DNA of 64,000 nucleotides from positions 434,001 through 498,000 of the forward strand of contig NZ_BDCR01000003.1 in NCBI RefSeq assembly GCF_001618385.1, in the 5' to 3' direction. Source of the DNA: Paludibacter jiangxiensis (GTDB lineage: Bacteria; Bacteroidota; Bacteroidia; Bacteroidales; Paludibacteraceae). Made by a program: the position numbers and the translations under genes. The notes beneath the pieces are model-generated. The model was not told the origin of the DNA. It saw only the letters and a program-made list of their open reading frames with translations, and ran no database searches. This document shows, in pieces, positions 1 through 8,612 of the stretch; positions within the stretch are counted from its first letter, which is position 1; the number at the start of each line of letters is the position of its first letter.

Positions 1-312
1 GACGATCTGAAAAACGAAGTCTGGTTCAAGGACTGCCGCATCTGGATGTATCGTGGTGCATGGATGGAATGGGAAATTGACCATATTGAAATGGCAGTTC
101 CTCTGAGTCCCGAAGAACTGCGCTCGAAACGAAATGCAATTCTCAAACACCAGTCTCAAATGGAAAGTGCGCCCTTCTTAGGCAACGACGAACGCCTTTT
201 CTGGCAACGTTCCGAAGAAAGAAACCGTGCAACGGCGGCCTTCTACAACGAATTAGGGTTGGCTGCCTACGAAGCAATTGAAGCATTCGTACGCTATATT
301 CCTATTCAATAG
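1..312 (+). CDS. Long-form glucosamine-6-phosphate deaminase-like protein (NagB/PIG-L fusion), C-terminal end
   Basis: The reading frame is open from base 1, so only about the last 103 residues are present. The visible part (WMEWEIDHIEMAVPLS, then a helical tail with LFWQRSEERNRA) resembles the C-terminus of the roughly 660-residue Bacteroidales proteins that join an N-terminal NagB isomerase/deaminase domain to a C-terminal PIG-L/LmbE deacetylase-like domain. The catalytic parts lie outside the window, so activity cannot be judged. A hairpin with a T-tract follows. A separate normal-length nagB lies at 7160-7969, so the genome carries both types. Family recognition is from memory of the tail only. 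Confidence 0.75.
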   Translation, partial: DDLKNEVWFKDCRIWMYRGAWMEWEIDHIEMAVPLSPEELRSKRNAILKHQSQMESAPFLGNDERLFWQRSEERNRATAAFYNELGLAAYEAIEAFVRYIPIQ

Positions 313-331
313 AAAATTCTGATAAAAACAG

Positions 332-367
332 ACGACCGTTTTGTATATGAGCAAAACGGTCGTTTTT
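332..367 (+). terminator. Rho-independent terminator after the NagB/PIG-L gene
   Basis: Perfect 12-bp stem ACGACCGTTTTG / CAAAACGGTCGT (332-343 and 352-363) with an 8-nt loop, followed by a T-run. It lies 20 nt after the stop codon. Confidence 0.85.
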
Positions 368-428
368 GTATACAGCACTCTTTTTGTAGCTTTGCAACCA
401 CATATCACGTCCATCCACAACACCCACA

Positions 429-1343
429 ATGACCAGATTTTTAAAATCATACATGCTTCCCATTGCCATGTGTATTGGCATTATCTTCTATCGTTTTTTT
501 ACAGAATTATCATTCATCACCCCTTACCTGATCTTTGCAATGCTTTTTATCACCTATTGCAAACTATCAATCAAAGAGCTCCGGTTCGAAAAATTTCACT
601 TCTTTCTGCTGGCCATTCAGTTATTCGGGAGTATTGCTGTATATCTGACCCTGAGAGGGTTCAATCCTCTGGTTGCTCAAGGATCAATGATCTGTGTTTT
701 AGCGCCTACAGCCACTTCCGCTGCCGTAATCACCGGCATGTTAGGGGGGAGCGTTGCGAGTTTGACCGCTTATAGCATTCTCAGCAACTTATGTGTCGCT
801 ATATTCGCACCAATAATTTTTTCATTTATCGGAGAACACTCAAATTTCACTTTTTTCGAGTCGTTCCTCTATATTCTGAAAGAGGTATTTCCTCTGCTGA
901 TCCTTCCTTTAGTATTCGCTTTTACATTAGAAAAACTCGCTCCTAAAGTCAAATTAAAAATACAAGCGTTGCATGGATGGTCATTCTATCTGTGGGCGCT
1001 GGCTCTTACAATTGTTGTGGGGAAAACCGTTTCGTTTATCATGAAACAGCCTGCGGATAATTATGCTGTTGAAATAATAATGGCTGCTTCTACATTTTTT
1101 ATCTGTATAGGACAATTTCTGGCAGGAAGAAAAATCGGCAAACGATATGACAAAACGGTCACGGGAGGACAAGGACTGGGACAAAAGAATACGGTGTTGA
1201 CTATCTGGATGGCATTATCGTACCTTGATCCAATCTCGTCAATAGGACCCGGAGCCTATGTTTTGTGGCAGAACATAGTTAATTCTTACCAGCTTTGGAG
1301 GAAACAACGCAGCCAGGCTCAACCCGATGATGGTCGGAGCTAA
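429..1343 (+). CDS. Bile acid:sodium symporter (BASS) family membrane transporter
   Basis: This 304-residue protein is almost wholly hydrophobic, with about nine membrane segments. The stretch APTATSAAVITGMLGG near residue 92 matches the conserved substrate/Na+ region of the BASS/SBF fold, and GQGLGQKNTVLTIWMALSY near residue 248 matches its second conserved crossover. Family members move organic anions with Na+; the substrate here cannot be read from sequence. It stands alone between two hairpin terminators. The start is the first ATG after the upstream terminator and begins just before the first membrane segment. Confidence 0.8.
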   Translation: MTRFLKSYMLPIAMCIGIIFYRFFTELSFITPYLIFAMLFITYCKLSIKELRFEKFHFFLLAIQLFGSIAVYLTLRGFNPLVAQGSMICVLAPTATSAAVITGMLGGSVASLTAYSILSNLCVAIFAPIIFSFIGEHSNFTFFESFLYILKEVFPLLILPLVFAFTLEKLAPKVKLKIQALHGWSFYLWALALTIVVGKTVSFIMKQPADNYAVEIIMAASTFFICIGQFLAGRKIGKRYDKTVTGGQGLGQKNTVLTIWMALSYLDPISSIGPGAYVLWQNIVNSYQLWRKQRSQAQPDDGRS

Positions 1344-1369
1344 AAAATGCAGGTATTAGAAGAAAAATA

Positions 1370-1418
1370 AAAGTGTGGAATATTCGAGTTATTCGAAATA
1401 AACCACACTTTCCTTTTT
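1370..1418 (+). terminator. Terminator-like hairpin after the BASS transporter
   Basis: AAAGTGTGG (1370-1378) pairs with CCACACTTT (1403-1411); the loop contains a smaller TTCGA/TTCGAA inverted repeat. CCTTTTT follows. Confidence 0.6.
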
Positions 1419-1723
1419 GCTTAAAAAAACTTATCCCTATCGCTGAACCTAAAATTATTAATATAAGACCACCTAGTATTATGAAAACAAAGGTATCCCG
1501 TTTACGTGAAACAGGTTGCAAAAATTGCATCAAATCATTGCATTTTTGAAACACATACTACCTTTTTGATAGATATTGTTGCGAAAATGAGACGTAAAGC
1601 CTCCTGCCTATATAAAACATCCTCCAAAATTTCAAAAAAACGGACATTTTACCGCCTCAAAATTTCCGAAATGTTTTTTAGAAAAAAAGTCAGCCCGAAT
1701 ATTTCCGGACTAAAAAAAATCCT

Positions 1724-1731
1724 TATCTTTG
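1724..1731 (+). promoter_or_regulatory. -7 box of the tRNA-Gly/tRNA-Leu promoter
   Basis: TATCTTTG matches the Bacteroidota TAnnTTTG consensus, about 70 nt before the first tRNA. No clear -33 TTG is seen. Confidence 0.55.
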
Positions 1732-1801
1732 CACCGCAAAACAGATATGCATTGAGCTTCTCAAAAGAGCTCTTTCTATTCGACAAAAAAGAACAATGAT
1801 T

Positions 1802-1874
<73 letters not shown>

Positions 1875-1883
1875 CAAAAGGAT

Positions 1884-1966
1884 GCCCGGATGGTGGAATG
1901 GTAGACACGAAGGACTTAAAATCCTTTGGCTTCACGGCTGTGGGGGTTCAAGTCCCCCTCCGGGTA
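1884..1966 (+). tRNA. tRNA-Leu (anticodon TAA)
   Basis: Acceptor GCCCGGA/TCCGGGT with one G-T pair, anticodon stem AAGGA/TCCTT around loop CTTAAAA, a long variable arm typical of tRNA-Leu, T-arm GGGGGTTCAAGTCCCCC, discriminator A. No CCA is encoded. Confidence 0.97.
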
Positions 1967-1979
1967 CTTTAAAATAAAG

Positions 1980-2011
1980 GGTTTACACTATTGCGTGTAA
2001 ACCTTTTTTTT
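1980..2011 (+). terminator. Terminator of the tRNA operon
   Basis: Nine-bp stem GGTTTACAC/GTGTAAACC (1980-1988 and 1995-2003), then a run of eight T. Confidence 0.9.
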
Positions 2012-2119
2012 ATGCCATTCTCAGCATGAATCATTTACAGAGATTGACTGCTTTATCATTCCTTCTTCGTTACCATGAACAAAACAATATAATTCCAAGG
2101 ATTAATTGCAAATTCTATA

Positions 2120-2127
2120 TAACTTTG
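2120..2127 (+). promoter_or_regulatory. -7 box of the prs promoter
   Basis: TAACTTTG fits TAnnTTTG, 38 nt upstream of the prs ATG. The -33 element is unclear. Confidence 0.5.
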
Positions 2128-2164
2128 TAACATCAATTTTCACCACCTACAAAAAATCACACAC

Positions 2165-3103
2165 ATGCATTTAGCAGACTCATACAAAGTCTTTTCGGGC
2201 TCAAGCAGCCGCTATCTGGCCGAACAAATCTGTCAGAGCCTTGGCTGTGAACTGGGAAAAATGACGACCACCCGTTTTGCCGACGGCGAATTTGCCGTCA
2301 GATATGACGAATCAATCCGTGGTTGTTATGTATTTCTTGTACAATCAACCTTTCCTTCATCAGACAACCTGATGGAACTTTTATTGATGATTGACGCAGC
2401 AAAAAGAGCTTCGGCTTATAAAGTAATTGCTGTAATTCCCTATTTTGGATGGGCTCGCCAGGACAGAAAGGACAAACCCCGTGTTTCAATCGGTGCAAAA
2501 CTGATTGCCGATCTTTTGAGTACTGCCGGTATCGACCGCCTTATCACAATGGATCTCCACGCCGATCAGATTCAGGGTTTCTTCAATGTACCGGTTGATC
2601 ACCTTTATGCGTCAACCCTCTTTGTCCCCCACATCAAATCGCTTCAGATCGAAGATTTAGCGATTGCATCCCCCGACGTGGGTGGTTCAAAACGCGCAGG
2701 ATCTTACTCTAAGCACCTGGAATCGCCAATGGTACTTTGCTACAAATTGCGCGAAAAAGCCAATGAAGTAAGCGACATGAAGATTATCGGTAAAGTAACC
2801 GGCAAAAATGTGATCATCCTTGACGACATGGTTGATACCGCCGGCACACTGACAAAGGCAGCAGGACTGATGATGGAGTATGGCGCAAAATCGGTAAGAG
2901 CGGTAGTCACCCACCCCATTATGTCCGACCCGGCATCTCAACGCATCGAAGACTCTGTATTGAAAGAGATCATTTTTACCGACTCAATTCCATACAACGG
3001 AAATTGCAGCAAAGTAAAAGTGTTATCCGTTGCCGATCTGTTTGCTGACACCATCAAAAAAGTATTCAACAACGAATCAATCAGTAGCCAGTATTTGCTT
3101 TAA
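2165..3103 (+). CDS. prs: Ribose-phosphate pyrophosphokinase (PRPP synthetase)
   Basis: Makes phosphoribosyl pyrophosphate from ribose 5-phosphate and ATP for purine, pyrimidine, His, Trp and NAD synthesis in the cytosol. At 312 residues it has normal length. Family features visible: FSGSSSRYLAEQI at the N-terminus, RFADGE, the YFGWARQDRK ATP-binding region near residue 100, MDLHADQIQGFF, and the PRPP-binding loop VIILDDMVDTAGTL near residue 220. Its product is used by guaB and nadE pathways also present in this window. The stretch after the gene contains two strong inverted repeats instead of a standard T-tailed terminator. Confidence 0.97.
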   Translation: MHLADSYKVFSGSSSRYLAEQICQSLGCELGKMTTTRFADGEFAVRYDESIRGCYVFLVQSTFPSSDNLMELLLMIDAAKRASAYKVIAVIPYFGWARQDRKDKPRVSIGAKLIADLLSTAGIDRLITMDLHADQIQGFFNVPVDHLYASTLFVPHIKSLQIEDLAIASPDVGGSKRAGSYSKHLESPMVLCYKLREKANEVSDMKIIGKVTGKNVIILDDMVDTAGTLTKAAGLMMEYGAKSVRAVVTHPIMSDPASQRIEDSVLKEIIFTDSIPYNGNCSKVKVLSVADLFADTIKKVFNNESISSQYLL

Positions 3104-3142
3104 TAAGACATGTAATTACGAGGTTTTCCCGAACATAAGATT

Positions 3143-3178
3143 AGGTTGTAAAGATAAAAATCATTATCTTTACAACCT
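3143..3178. repeat. 15-bp perfect inverted repeat after prs
   Basis: AGGTTGTAAAGATAA (3143-3157) and its exact complement (3164-3178) flank a 6-nt spacer. No T-tract follows. It could end prs transcription as a hairpin or be an operator. Confidence 0.8.
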
Positions 3179-3206
3179 CAAAATCACACATTTGAATAAC
3201 TTCTTG

Positions 3207-3248
3207 TCATTTCATAGCCGTCAGTATCCGGCTAAATCATTGAAATGA
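3207..3248 (+). repeat. Second stem-loop in the prs-tkt interval
   Basis: TCATTTCATAGCCG (3207-3220) pairs with CGGCTA (3229-3234) and TGAAATGA (3241-3248), 14 bp interrupted by one 6-nt bulge. It lies just upstream of a TAAATTTG -7 box at 3265-3272, whose possible -33 TTG is at 3240-3242. Confidence 0.6.
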
Positions 3249-3375
3249 AAGAAGTTTTTCGCATTAAATTTGTTGTTTATTTTGCGAGGAAGAAATTCTG
3301 TTCCGACTCGCTCTGAGAAACAAAAAAAACGACACAAAACAAAACACAAATCCGATAACTCTAAAACTTACTATT

Positions 3376-3711
3376 ATGAAAGAAATTGATGACCTTCCGG
3401 AATTTGACGACGATGAAGCCATTGCATTCATTTTGAAATACATACCTCAGGAACTCAAAGCAAAAGTAACCGAAGATGACATCGCTTACATTTTGGATGT
3501 TATCTACGATTTTTATGAGGCCAATGGGCTGATAGAAGAAAATTCTACCGAAGAAGCTTCCATTGACGAAGATGACATGTTGCTGTTTGTCATGAAAGCA
3601 ATCAAAAAAGATAAAGTGGTTAATCTTTCAGAAGAAGAAGTCCAATCGTTGCTGGAAGGCGAATTTGAATATGGAAAATCAATAGGCATCTACAACGAAG
3701 AAGAAGAATAA
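3376..3711 (+). CDS. Small acidic protein of unknown function upstream of transketolase
   Basis: 111 residues with a strong excess of Asp and Glu and no signal peptide or membrane segment, so probably cytosolic. It looks all-helical; the segments DDEAIAFILKYIPQEL and DDMLLFVMKAIKKDK are similarly patterned and may be two copies of one helical unit. I do not recognise a named family. Only 32 nt separate it from tkt, so the two are probably co-transcribed from the box at 3265-3272. Real coding is supported by its position, ATG start and lack of a competing frame. Confidence 0.75.
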   Translation: MKEIDDLPEFDDDEAIAFILKYIPQELKAKVTEDDIAYILDVIYDFYEANGLIEENSTEEASIDEDDMLLFVMKAIKKDKVVNLSEEEVQSLLEGEFEYGKSIGIYNEEEE

Positions 3712-3743
3712 AAAAACACAAATATCAACACATAAAAACACTT

Positions 3744-5774
3744 ATGAGCACAACATCCATTTTAGACAAAGCAGCCGATAACATTCGTATTTTGGCATCA
3801 AGTATGGTCGAAAAGGCCAAATCAGGTCACCCGGGCGGAGCAATGGGAGGCGCAGACTTCGTAAACGTATTGTTCAGCGAATTCTTAACTTACGATCCTA
3901 GCGATCCTCAATGGATCAACAGAGACCGTTTCTTCCTTGATCCGGGTCACATGTCGCCGATGCTTTACAGTGTATTGGCTCTTACCGGCAAATATTCACT
4001 TGAAGATTTGAAACAATTCCGTCAATGGGGCAGTGTAACTCCGGGTCACCCCGAAGTGGATGTTGAACGTGGTGTCGAAAACACATCAGGTCCTCTCGGA
4101 CAGGGCCACACAATGGCTATCGGTGCTGCTATCGCCGAACGCTTCCTTGCTGCCCGTTTTGGCAACTGGATGAGCCACAAAATTTATGCTTTTATTTCTG
4201 ACGGTGGTGTTCAGGAAGAAATTTCTCAGGGTGCAGGTCGTATTGCCGGAACTCTCGGACTGAGCAACCTGATCATGTTCTATGACTCTAACGACATTCA
4301 GCTTTCTACAGTTGTAAGCGAAGTTAGTGTAGAAGACACTGCAAAAAAATACGAAGCTTGGGGCTGGAATGTTATTACAATCGTTGGTAACGATGCCGCT
4401 CAGATTCGCGAAGCTTTAACAAAAGCTCAAACTGAAACAGAACGTCCTACCCTGATTATCGGTAAAACCATCATGGGTAAAGGCGCCGTTGCTGCGGACG
4501 GAAGCAGCTTCGAAAACAAATGCGCTACTCATGGTATGCCATTGAGCGAAGGCGGTGCTTCATACGAAAAAACAATTCAAAACCTCGGAGGGAATCCTGA
4601 AAACCCATTCGTTATCTTCCCTGAAGTTGAAGAACTCTACGCAAAACGTCAAGCCGAATTGGTAAAAATCGCTGCAGAAAAGAAAGCTCAACAAGCAGCA
4701 TGGGAAAAGGAAAATCCTGAATTGGCTAAAAAATTGGCTAAATTCTTCTCGAAAGAGGCTCCTAAAGTTGACTTTGCTGCTATTGCACAGAAAGCCGATC
4801 AGGCTACACGTGCAGCATCTTCAACAGTATTGGCAGCTTTTGCTAGTCAGGTAGAAAACATGATCGTTGCTTCAGCTGATTTGTCAAACTCTGACAAAAC
4901 AGACGGCTTCCTCAAAAAGACACACGCCTTCACCAAAGGTGATTTCTCAGGTGCATTCTTCCAGGCTGGTGTATGCGAATTGACAATGGCTGCTATTGCA
5001 AACGGTATGGCTCTCCACGGAGGGGTTATTCCTGCTGTCGGAACATTCTTTGTTTTCTCTGACTATATGAAGCCTGCCGTACGTATGGCTGCTTTGATGC
5101 AATTACCAGTAAAATACGTTTGGACACACGATGCCTTCCGCGTAGGCGAAGATGGTCCTACTCACCAACCGGTTGAACAGGAAGCTCAAATCCGCCTGAT
5201 GGAACAGTTGAAAAACCACCACGGCAAAAACAGTATGTTGGTGCTTCGTCCGGCCGATGCTGACGAAACAACCGTTGCATGGAAATTAGCGCTCGAAAAT
5301 ACATGTACCCCAACTGGTTTGATTTTGTCTCGTCAAAATATCAAAAACCTTGTTGCTGAAAACGGCTACACATCAGCTTTGCAAGCAGCAAAAGGAGCCT
5401 ATATCGTTTACAAACCAGCCACTAAAGCTGACATCATTTTGGTTGCCAACGGTTCTGAAGTTGCAACTTTGATTGAAGCTGTTCCGTTCCTGAAAGAAAA
5501 AGGCATCGAAGTTCAGGTAGTTTCTGCACCTTCTGAAGGTTTATTCTTCAACCAGGACGAAAGCTATCGTAACGAAGTAATTCCTGCTTCCACACCGGTA
5601 TTCGGTCTTACAGCAGGTCTGCCTTCTACATTGCAACGTCTGGCTGGCGCAAATGGCAAAGTATTTGGTTTGGATCATTTCGGATACTCTGCTCCTTACA
5701 AAGTATTGGATAAAGAATTTGGTTTCACTGCAGAAAATGTAGTTAACCAGGTTACAGCACAATTGGGCAAGTAA
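3744..5774 (+). CDS. tkt: Transketolase
   Basis: Thiamine-diphosphate enzyme of the non-oxidative pentose phosphate pathway, moving two-carbon units between sugar phosphates. At 676 residues it is full length. Visible: GHPGGAMGGADF near residue 28, GPLGQGHTMAIGAA near 116, the ThDP/Mg region ISDGGVQEEISQGAGR near 150, the catalytic TPP-domain stretch HDAFRVGEDGPTHQPVEQ near 465, and the C-terminal domain with ILVANGSEVATLIEA. A hairpin overlaps its stop codon. It makes or uses ribose 5-phosphate, the substrate of the adjacent prs. Confidence 0.97.
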   Translation: MSTTSILDKAADNIRILASSMVEKAKSGHPGGAMGGADFVNVLFSEFLTYDPSDPQWINRDRFFLDPGHMSPMLYSVLALTGKYSLEDLKQFRQWGSVTPGHPEVDVERGVENTSGPLGQGHTMAIGAAIAERFLAARFGNWMSHKIYAFISDGGVQEEISQGAGRIAGTLGLSNLIMFYDSNDIQLSTVVSEVSVEDTAKKYEAWGWNVITIVGNDAAQIREALTKAQTETERPTLIIGKTIMGKGAVAADGSSFENKCATHGMPLSEGGASYEKTIQNLGGNPENPFVIFPEVEELYAKRQAELVKIAAEKKAQQAAWEKENPELAKKLAKFFSKEAPKVDFAAIAQKADQATRAASSTVLAAFASQVENMIVASADLSNSDKTDGFLKKTHAFTKGDFSGAFFQAGVCELTMAAIANGMALHGGVIPAVGTFFVFSDYMKPAVRMAALMQLPVKYVWTHDAFRVGEDGPTHQPVEQEAQIRLMEQLKNHHGKNSMLVLRPADADETTVAWKLALENTCTPTGLILSRQNIKNLVAENGYTSALQAAKGAYIVYKPATKADIILVANGSEVATLIEAVPFLKEKGIEVQVVSAPSEGLFFNQDESYRNEVIPASTPVFGLTAGLPSTLQRLAGANGKVFGLDHFGYSAPYKVLDKEFGFTAENVVNQVTAQLGK

Positions 5775-5786
5775 TAAAACTTGCCC
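5765..5786 (+). terminator. Hairpin spanning the tkt stop codon
   Basis: GGGCAAGT / ACTTGCCC (5765-5772 and 5779-5786) with the TAA stop in the loop region. Only TT follows, so it is a weak terminator or an mRNA 3' stabiliser. Confidence 0.5.
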
Positions 5787-5855
5787 TTCAACCTTAGTTT
5801 CTGACACCGTGGAAAGATACACAATGGATATTGTTTATCTTTTAATCACTTAGTT

Positions 5856-7037
5856 ATGTACAAAGCAAGACATATAACCGATGACATTTATTATATAGGT
5901 GTCAACGACCGGCAAAAAGTGCTCTTTGAAAACCTCATCCCGCTACCACACGGAGTTTCATATAACTCCTATCTGATAATGGATGAGAAAACAGTTTTGG
6001 TGGATACCGTGGAGGTTTCTTTCGCCGAAGTATTTTTGGATAAACTGTTGAGTGTACTGGGAGATCGCCATCTGGATTATCTGGTTATCAACCATATGGA
6101 ACCTGACCACTCAGGAGCAATCCGGGCAATACGACGCATGTTTCCTGATATTAAAATCGTTGGGAACGCGCGTACCTTTAAAATGCTTGATGGTTTCTAC
6201 GGAATTAATGATGGCTTGCACGAAGTAAAAGATGGGGACAAACTGGTTTTGGGTAAGCATACCCTCCAGTTCTTCCTCACTCCGATGATTCACTGGCCGG
6301 AAACTATGATGACTTACGATATTAACGACAAGTTATTATTTACGGGAGACGCGTTCGGCGCGTTTGGCACGCTGGACGGAGGAGTGCTTGATACTGATAT
6401 TGAAACCGGTAACCATTTGGAAGAAAGCCGTCGCTACTTTTCAAATATTGCCGGCAAGTACGGATCTGCCGTTCAGAATGCATTAAACAAGCTGAAGGAC
6501 ATTGAAATCAAGACTATTTGTCCTACTCACGGACCGGTTTGGCGTGAAAAGGTTAATAAAATAATCGAAATCACAGACAAACTAAGCCGGTATGAAGGTG
6601 AACGCGGCGTGGTAATTATTTACGGCAGCATGTACGGCAATACCGAACAGATGGCAGAGGCTATCGCGTATGGCCTTTCGGAAGAAGGCGAAAAGAATAT
6701 CACTATTTACAACGTGTCCAAAACGGATGTTTCGTTTATTCTGAGTGATATTTTCCGCTATGACCGCATCGTTATCGGAAGTCCGACATACAGCAACGAA
6801 TTATTCCCGGAAATAGCCTCTTTGCTGGCAAAACTGGAAACCCGCGATATCAAGAATCGTAAATTTGCTTATTTCGGATCGTCAACCTGGTCAAATGCTT
6901 CCATCAAATTGTTGGCAGCTTTTGCAGAACGGGTAAAATGGGATGTCGTAAGTCTCCCCATCGAAATAAAGCAAAGCCTCAAAGAGGACAAATACGAAGA
7001 CTGTATCGCTCTGGGACGATTGCTGGCTAAATCATAA
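5856..7037 (+). CDS. Flavodiiron protein (A-type flavoprotein, FprA-like)
   Basis: Reduces O2 to water and/or NO to N2O in anaerobes. The N-terminal metallo-beta-lactamase-like domain (about residues 1-245) keeps the di-iron ligands H80, E82, D84 and H85 in NHMEPDHSGAI, plus HWPE, FTGDAFGAFG and CPTHGPVW. The C-terminal flavodoxin domain (about 250-393) has the FMN loop GSMYGNTEQMAEA and SPTYSNELFPE. There is no fused rubredoxin or reductase, so the electron donor must be separate. The length (393) is standard. It stands alone between tkt and nagB and is probably a protective enzyme in an anaerobe. Confidence 0.95.
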   Translation: MYKARHITDDIYYIGVNDRQKVLFENLIPLPHGVSYNSYLIMDEKTVLVDTVEVSFAEVFLDKLLSVLGDRHLDYLVINHMEPDHSGAIRAIRRMFPDIKIVGNARTFKMLDGFYGINDGLHEVKDGDKLVLGKHTLQFFLTPMIHWPETMMTYDINDKLLFTGDAFGAFGTLDGGVLDTDIETGNHLEESRRYFSNIAGKYGSAVQNALNKLKDIEIKTICPTHGPVWREKVNKIIEITDKLSRYEGERGVVIIYGSMYGNTEQMAEAIAYGLSEEGEKNITIYNVSKTDVSFILSDIFRYDRIVIGSPTYSNELFPEIASLLAKLETRDIKNRKFAYFGSSTWSNASIKLLAAFAERVKWDVVSLPIEIKQSLKEDKYEDCIALGRLLAKS

Positions 7038-7090
7038 CAAAAAGTGTATTGCTGATTTACTGACAGTTTTGTTATGGTGCTGATGAACAA

Positions 7091-7108
7091 GATAGTCTGC
7101 AGACTATC
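7091..7108. promoter_or_regulatory. 18-bp perfect palindrome upstream of nagB (candidate operator)
   Basis: GATAGTCTGCAGACTATC is exactly self-complementary over 18 bp, 52 nt before the nagB start. No second copy was noticed in the window. Role as an amino-sugar regulator site is inference. Confidence 0.55.
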
Positions 7109-7159
7109 ATAAACGTGAAGATGAAACACAAAATTACGAATCTTTAAATTACACTTACT

Positions 7160-7969
7160 ATGAGACTAATTATTGAGCCGAACTACGAGGTAGTATCAAA
7201 ATGGGCCGCGGCTTACATCGTATCAAAAATCCGGAAAGCTAATCCAACACAGGAAAAGCCTTTCGTTTTAGGTCTTCCTACAGGCTCAACACCGCTGGGA
7301 ACCTACAAAGAATTGATCGCGCTGTATAAAGCCGGAGCTGTATCTTTCAAGAATGTGATCACTTTCAACATGGACGAATATATCGGTATTCCCGAAGACC
7401 ATCCCGAAAGCTATCATACATTCATGTGGAAGAACTTTTTCAGCCACATCGACATCCCGAAAGAAAATGTGAATATTCTTGACGGGAATGCCGAAGATAC
7501 AACAGCAGAATGCGAACGCTATGAAGCAAAGATTAAGGCCGTAGGCGGAATCGATCTTTTCATGGGTGGCGTAGGTTCCGATGGACACATCGCTTTTAAC
7601 GAGCCTTGTTCATCGCTATACTCCCGCACAAGAGATAAAGAGCTGACCACCGATACAATCATTGCCAATTCGCGTTTCTTCGATAACGACGTCAATAAAG
7701 TGCCTAAAACGGCTTTGACTGTAGGCGTTGCAACTATTCTTGATGCCCGCGAAGTATTGATCCTTATTTCAGGTCACAACAAAGCCCGCGCTTTACGTCA
7801 GGCCGTGGAAGAAGGAGTAAATCACAAATGGACAATCAGCATGCTGCAATTGCATCCGAAAGGAATTATCGTGTGTGACGAGGCATCTTGCGAAGAGCTG
7901 ACGGTTGGTACCTACAAGTACTTTCTTGACATTGAAAGCCAGTGGTTAGATCCTCAGAAAATGCTTTGA
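7160..7969 (+). CDS. nagB: Glucosamine-6-phosphate deaminase
   Basis: Converts glucosamine 6-phosphate to fructose 6-phosphate and ammonia, the last step of GlcNAc catabolism. The 269-residue length matches NagB of E. coli type. Visible: [17 protein letters not shown] near residue 37, the conserved [20 protein letters not shown] near 71, and [18 protein letters not shown] near 137, with the acid/base Asp and His of this family. It follows a perfect palindrome and ends in a strong terminator, so it is a monocistronic unit. It opposes glmM, which acts in the biosynthetic direction from the same glucosamine 6-phosphate pool. Confidence 0.97.
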   Translation: MRLIIEPNYEVVSKWAAAYIVSKIRKANPTQEKPFVLGLPTGSTPLGTYKELIALYKAGAVSFKNVITFNMDEYIGIPEDHPESYHTFMWKNFFSHIDIPKENVNILDGNAEDTTAECERYEAKIKAVGGIDLFMGGVGSDGHIAFNEPCSSLYSRTRDKELTTDTIIANSRFFDNDVNKVPKTALTVGVATILDAREVLILISGHNKARALRQAVEEGVNHKWTISMLQLHPKGIIVCDEASCEELTVGTYKYFLDIESQWLDPQKML

Positions 7970-7987
7970 TAACAATTACTAAATAGC

Positions 7988-8024
7988 AAAGGGCTTCGCA
8001 AATAAATTGCGAAGCCCTTTTTTT
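7988..8024. terminator. Bidirectional terminator between nagB and the cyclo-ligase gene
   Basis: Fourteen-bp stem AAAGGGCTTCGCAA / TTGCGAAGCCCTTT (7988-8001 and 8007-8020), a T-run on the plus strand and an A-run before the left arm serving the convergent minus gene. Confidence 0.9.
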
Positions 8025-8044
8025 ATGGTCCTTCAATATATATT

Positions 8045-8584
8045 TTAATCTGTCACAACCTTATCGACAGGCATATCCCATTCATCAACAGGTATGCTTT
8101 CTACTATCTGCAATCGAAAAGCAACGCCTAACTTATACGCTTTAGTAGACGGAAGGAATTGATCATAATAGCCTTTCCCTCTGCCCAGGCGATGCCCCTG
8201 CAAGTCAAACGCTACACCAGGAACAATCACCAGATCCACATCTCCAGAATAAACTTCTCCGCTCGGTTCCAAAATTCCGAATGCTCCAACCTGCATTTTA
8301 TCGCGGCCTTCAAAAAGTTTCAATTCCAGTTTATCACCGGCAACAACTGGCAAATAGACTTGCTTTGTCTGCCAGTATTTTTCAATTAACGAATCTATCA
8401 GCACTTCATCTGCCAAAGGCCAATAGCACAAAACAGAATGAGCAGTGCGAAATTCTTCACACTGCTCAATATTTTGAACAACTTTCTCAGACAAATAAAC
8501 TTGTTCGTCTTTCGATAATTGCTGTTTGCGCTCTTTAATCAGGGCCCGCACATGCTTTTTATTTTGCATCGCTGTATTACCCAT
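8045..8584 (-). CDS. 5-formyltetrahydrofolate cyclo-ligase
   Basis: ATP-dependent conversion of 5-formyl-THF to 5,10-methenyl-THF, returning stored folate to the active pool. The 179-residue protein has an N-terminal basic helix (KKHVRALIKERKQQLS), the central DLVIVPGVAFD and the nucleotide/folate loop GRLGRGKGYYDQFL near residue 133, all family hallmarks. Either Met1 or Met6 could be the start; Met6 (at 8569) agrees better with typical family length. It follows glmM by 28 nt on the same strand and is probably co-transcribed with it, a common neighbour arrangement without an obvious metabolic link. Confidence 0.92.
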   Translation of the reverse strand: MGNTAMQNKKHVRALIKERKQQLSKDEQVYLSEKVVQNIEQCEEFRTAHSVLCYWPLADEVLIDSLIEKYWQTKQVYLPVVAGDKLELKLFEGRDKMQVGAFGILEPSGEVYSGDVDLVIVPGVAFDLQGHRLGRGKGYYDQFLPSTKAYKLGVAFRLQIVESIPVDEWDMPVDKVVTD

Positions 8585-8612
8585 AAAATAGAGATATAGC
8601 TAAACGACTATA

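Larger units (their letters stand above)
1344..1801. other. 458-bp intergenic stretch
   Basis: Holds a terminator-like hairpin at 1370-1411 and the promoter-like box for the tRNA pair at 1724-1731. Otherwise it is AT-rich with no convincing gene. A minus-strand frame encodes one hydrophobic stretch but runs back through the hairpin and into the transporter gene, so I do not call it. Confidence 0.6.

Noticed and set aside
1279-1554. 91-codon minus-strand open frame with a hydrophobic stretch
   Set aside because: It includes a transcription-terminator hairpin and overlaps the end of the BASS gene. The hydrophobic stretch alone (about 20 residues) is not enough; a real small membrane protein cannot be fully excluded.
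1506-1799. 97-codon plus-strand open frame before the tRNAs
   Set aside because: Spans the tRNA promoter box and is Lys/Phe/Ile-rich from AT-rich DNA; no domain or ribosome-binding signal.
3030-3248. 72-codon frame after prs
   Set aside because: Overlaps the end of prs in another frame and covers both inverted repeats, which explain the sequence better.
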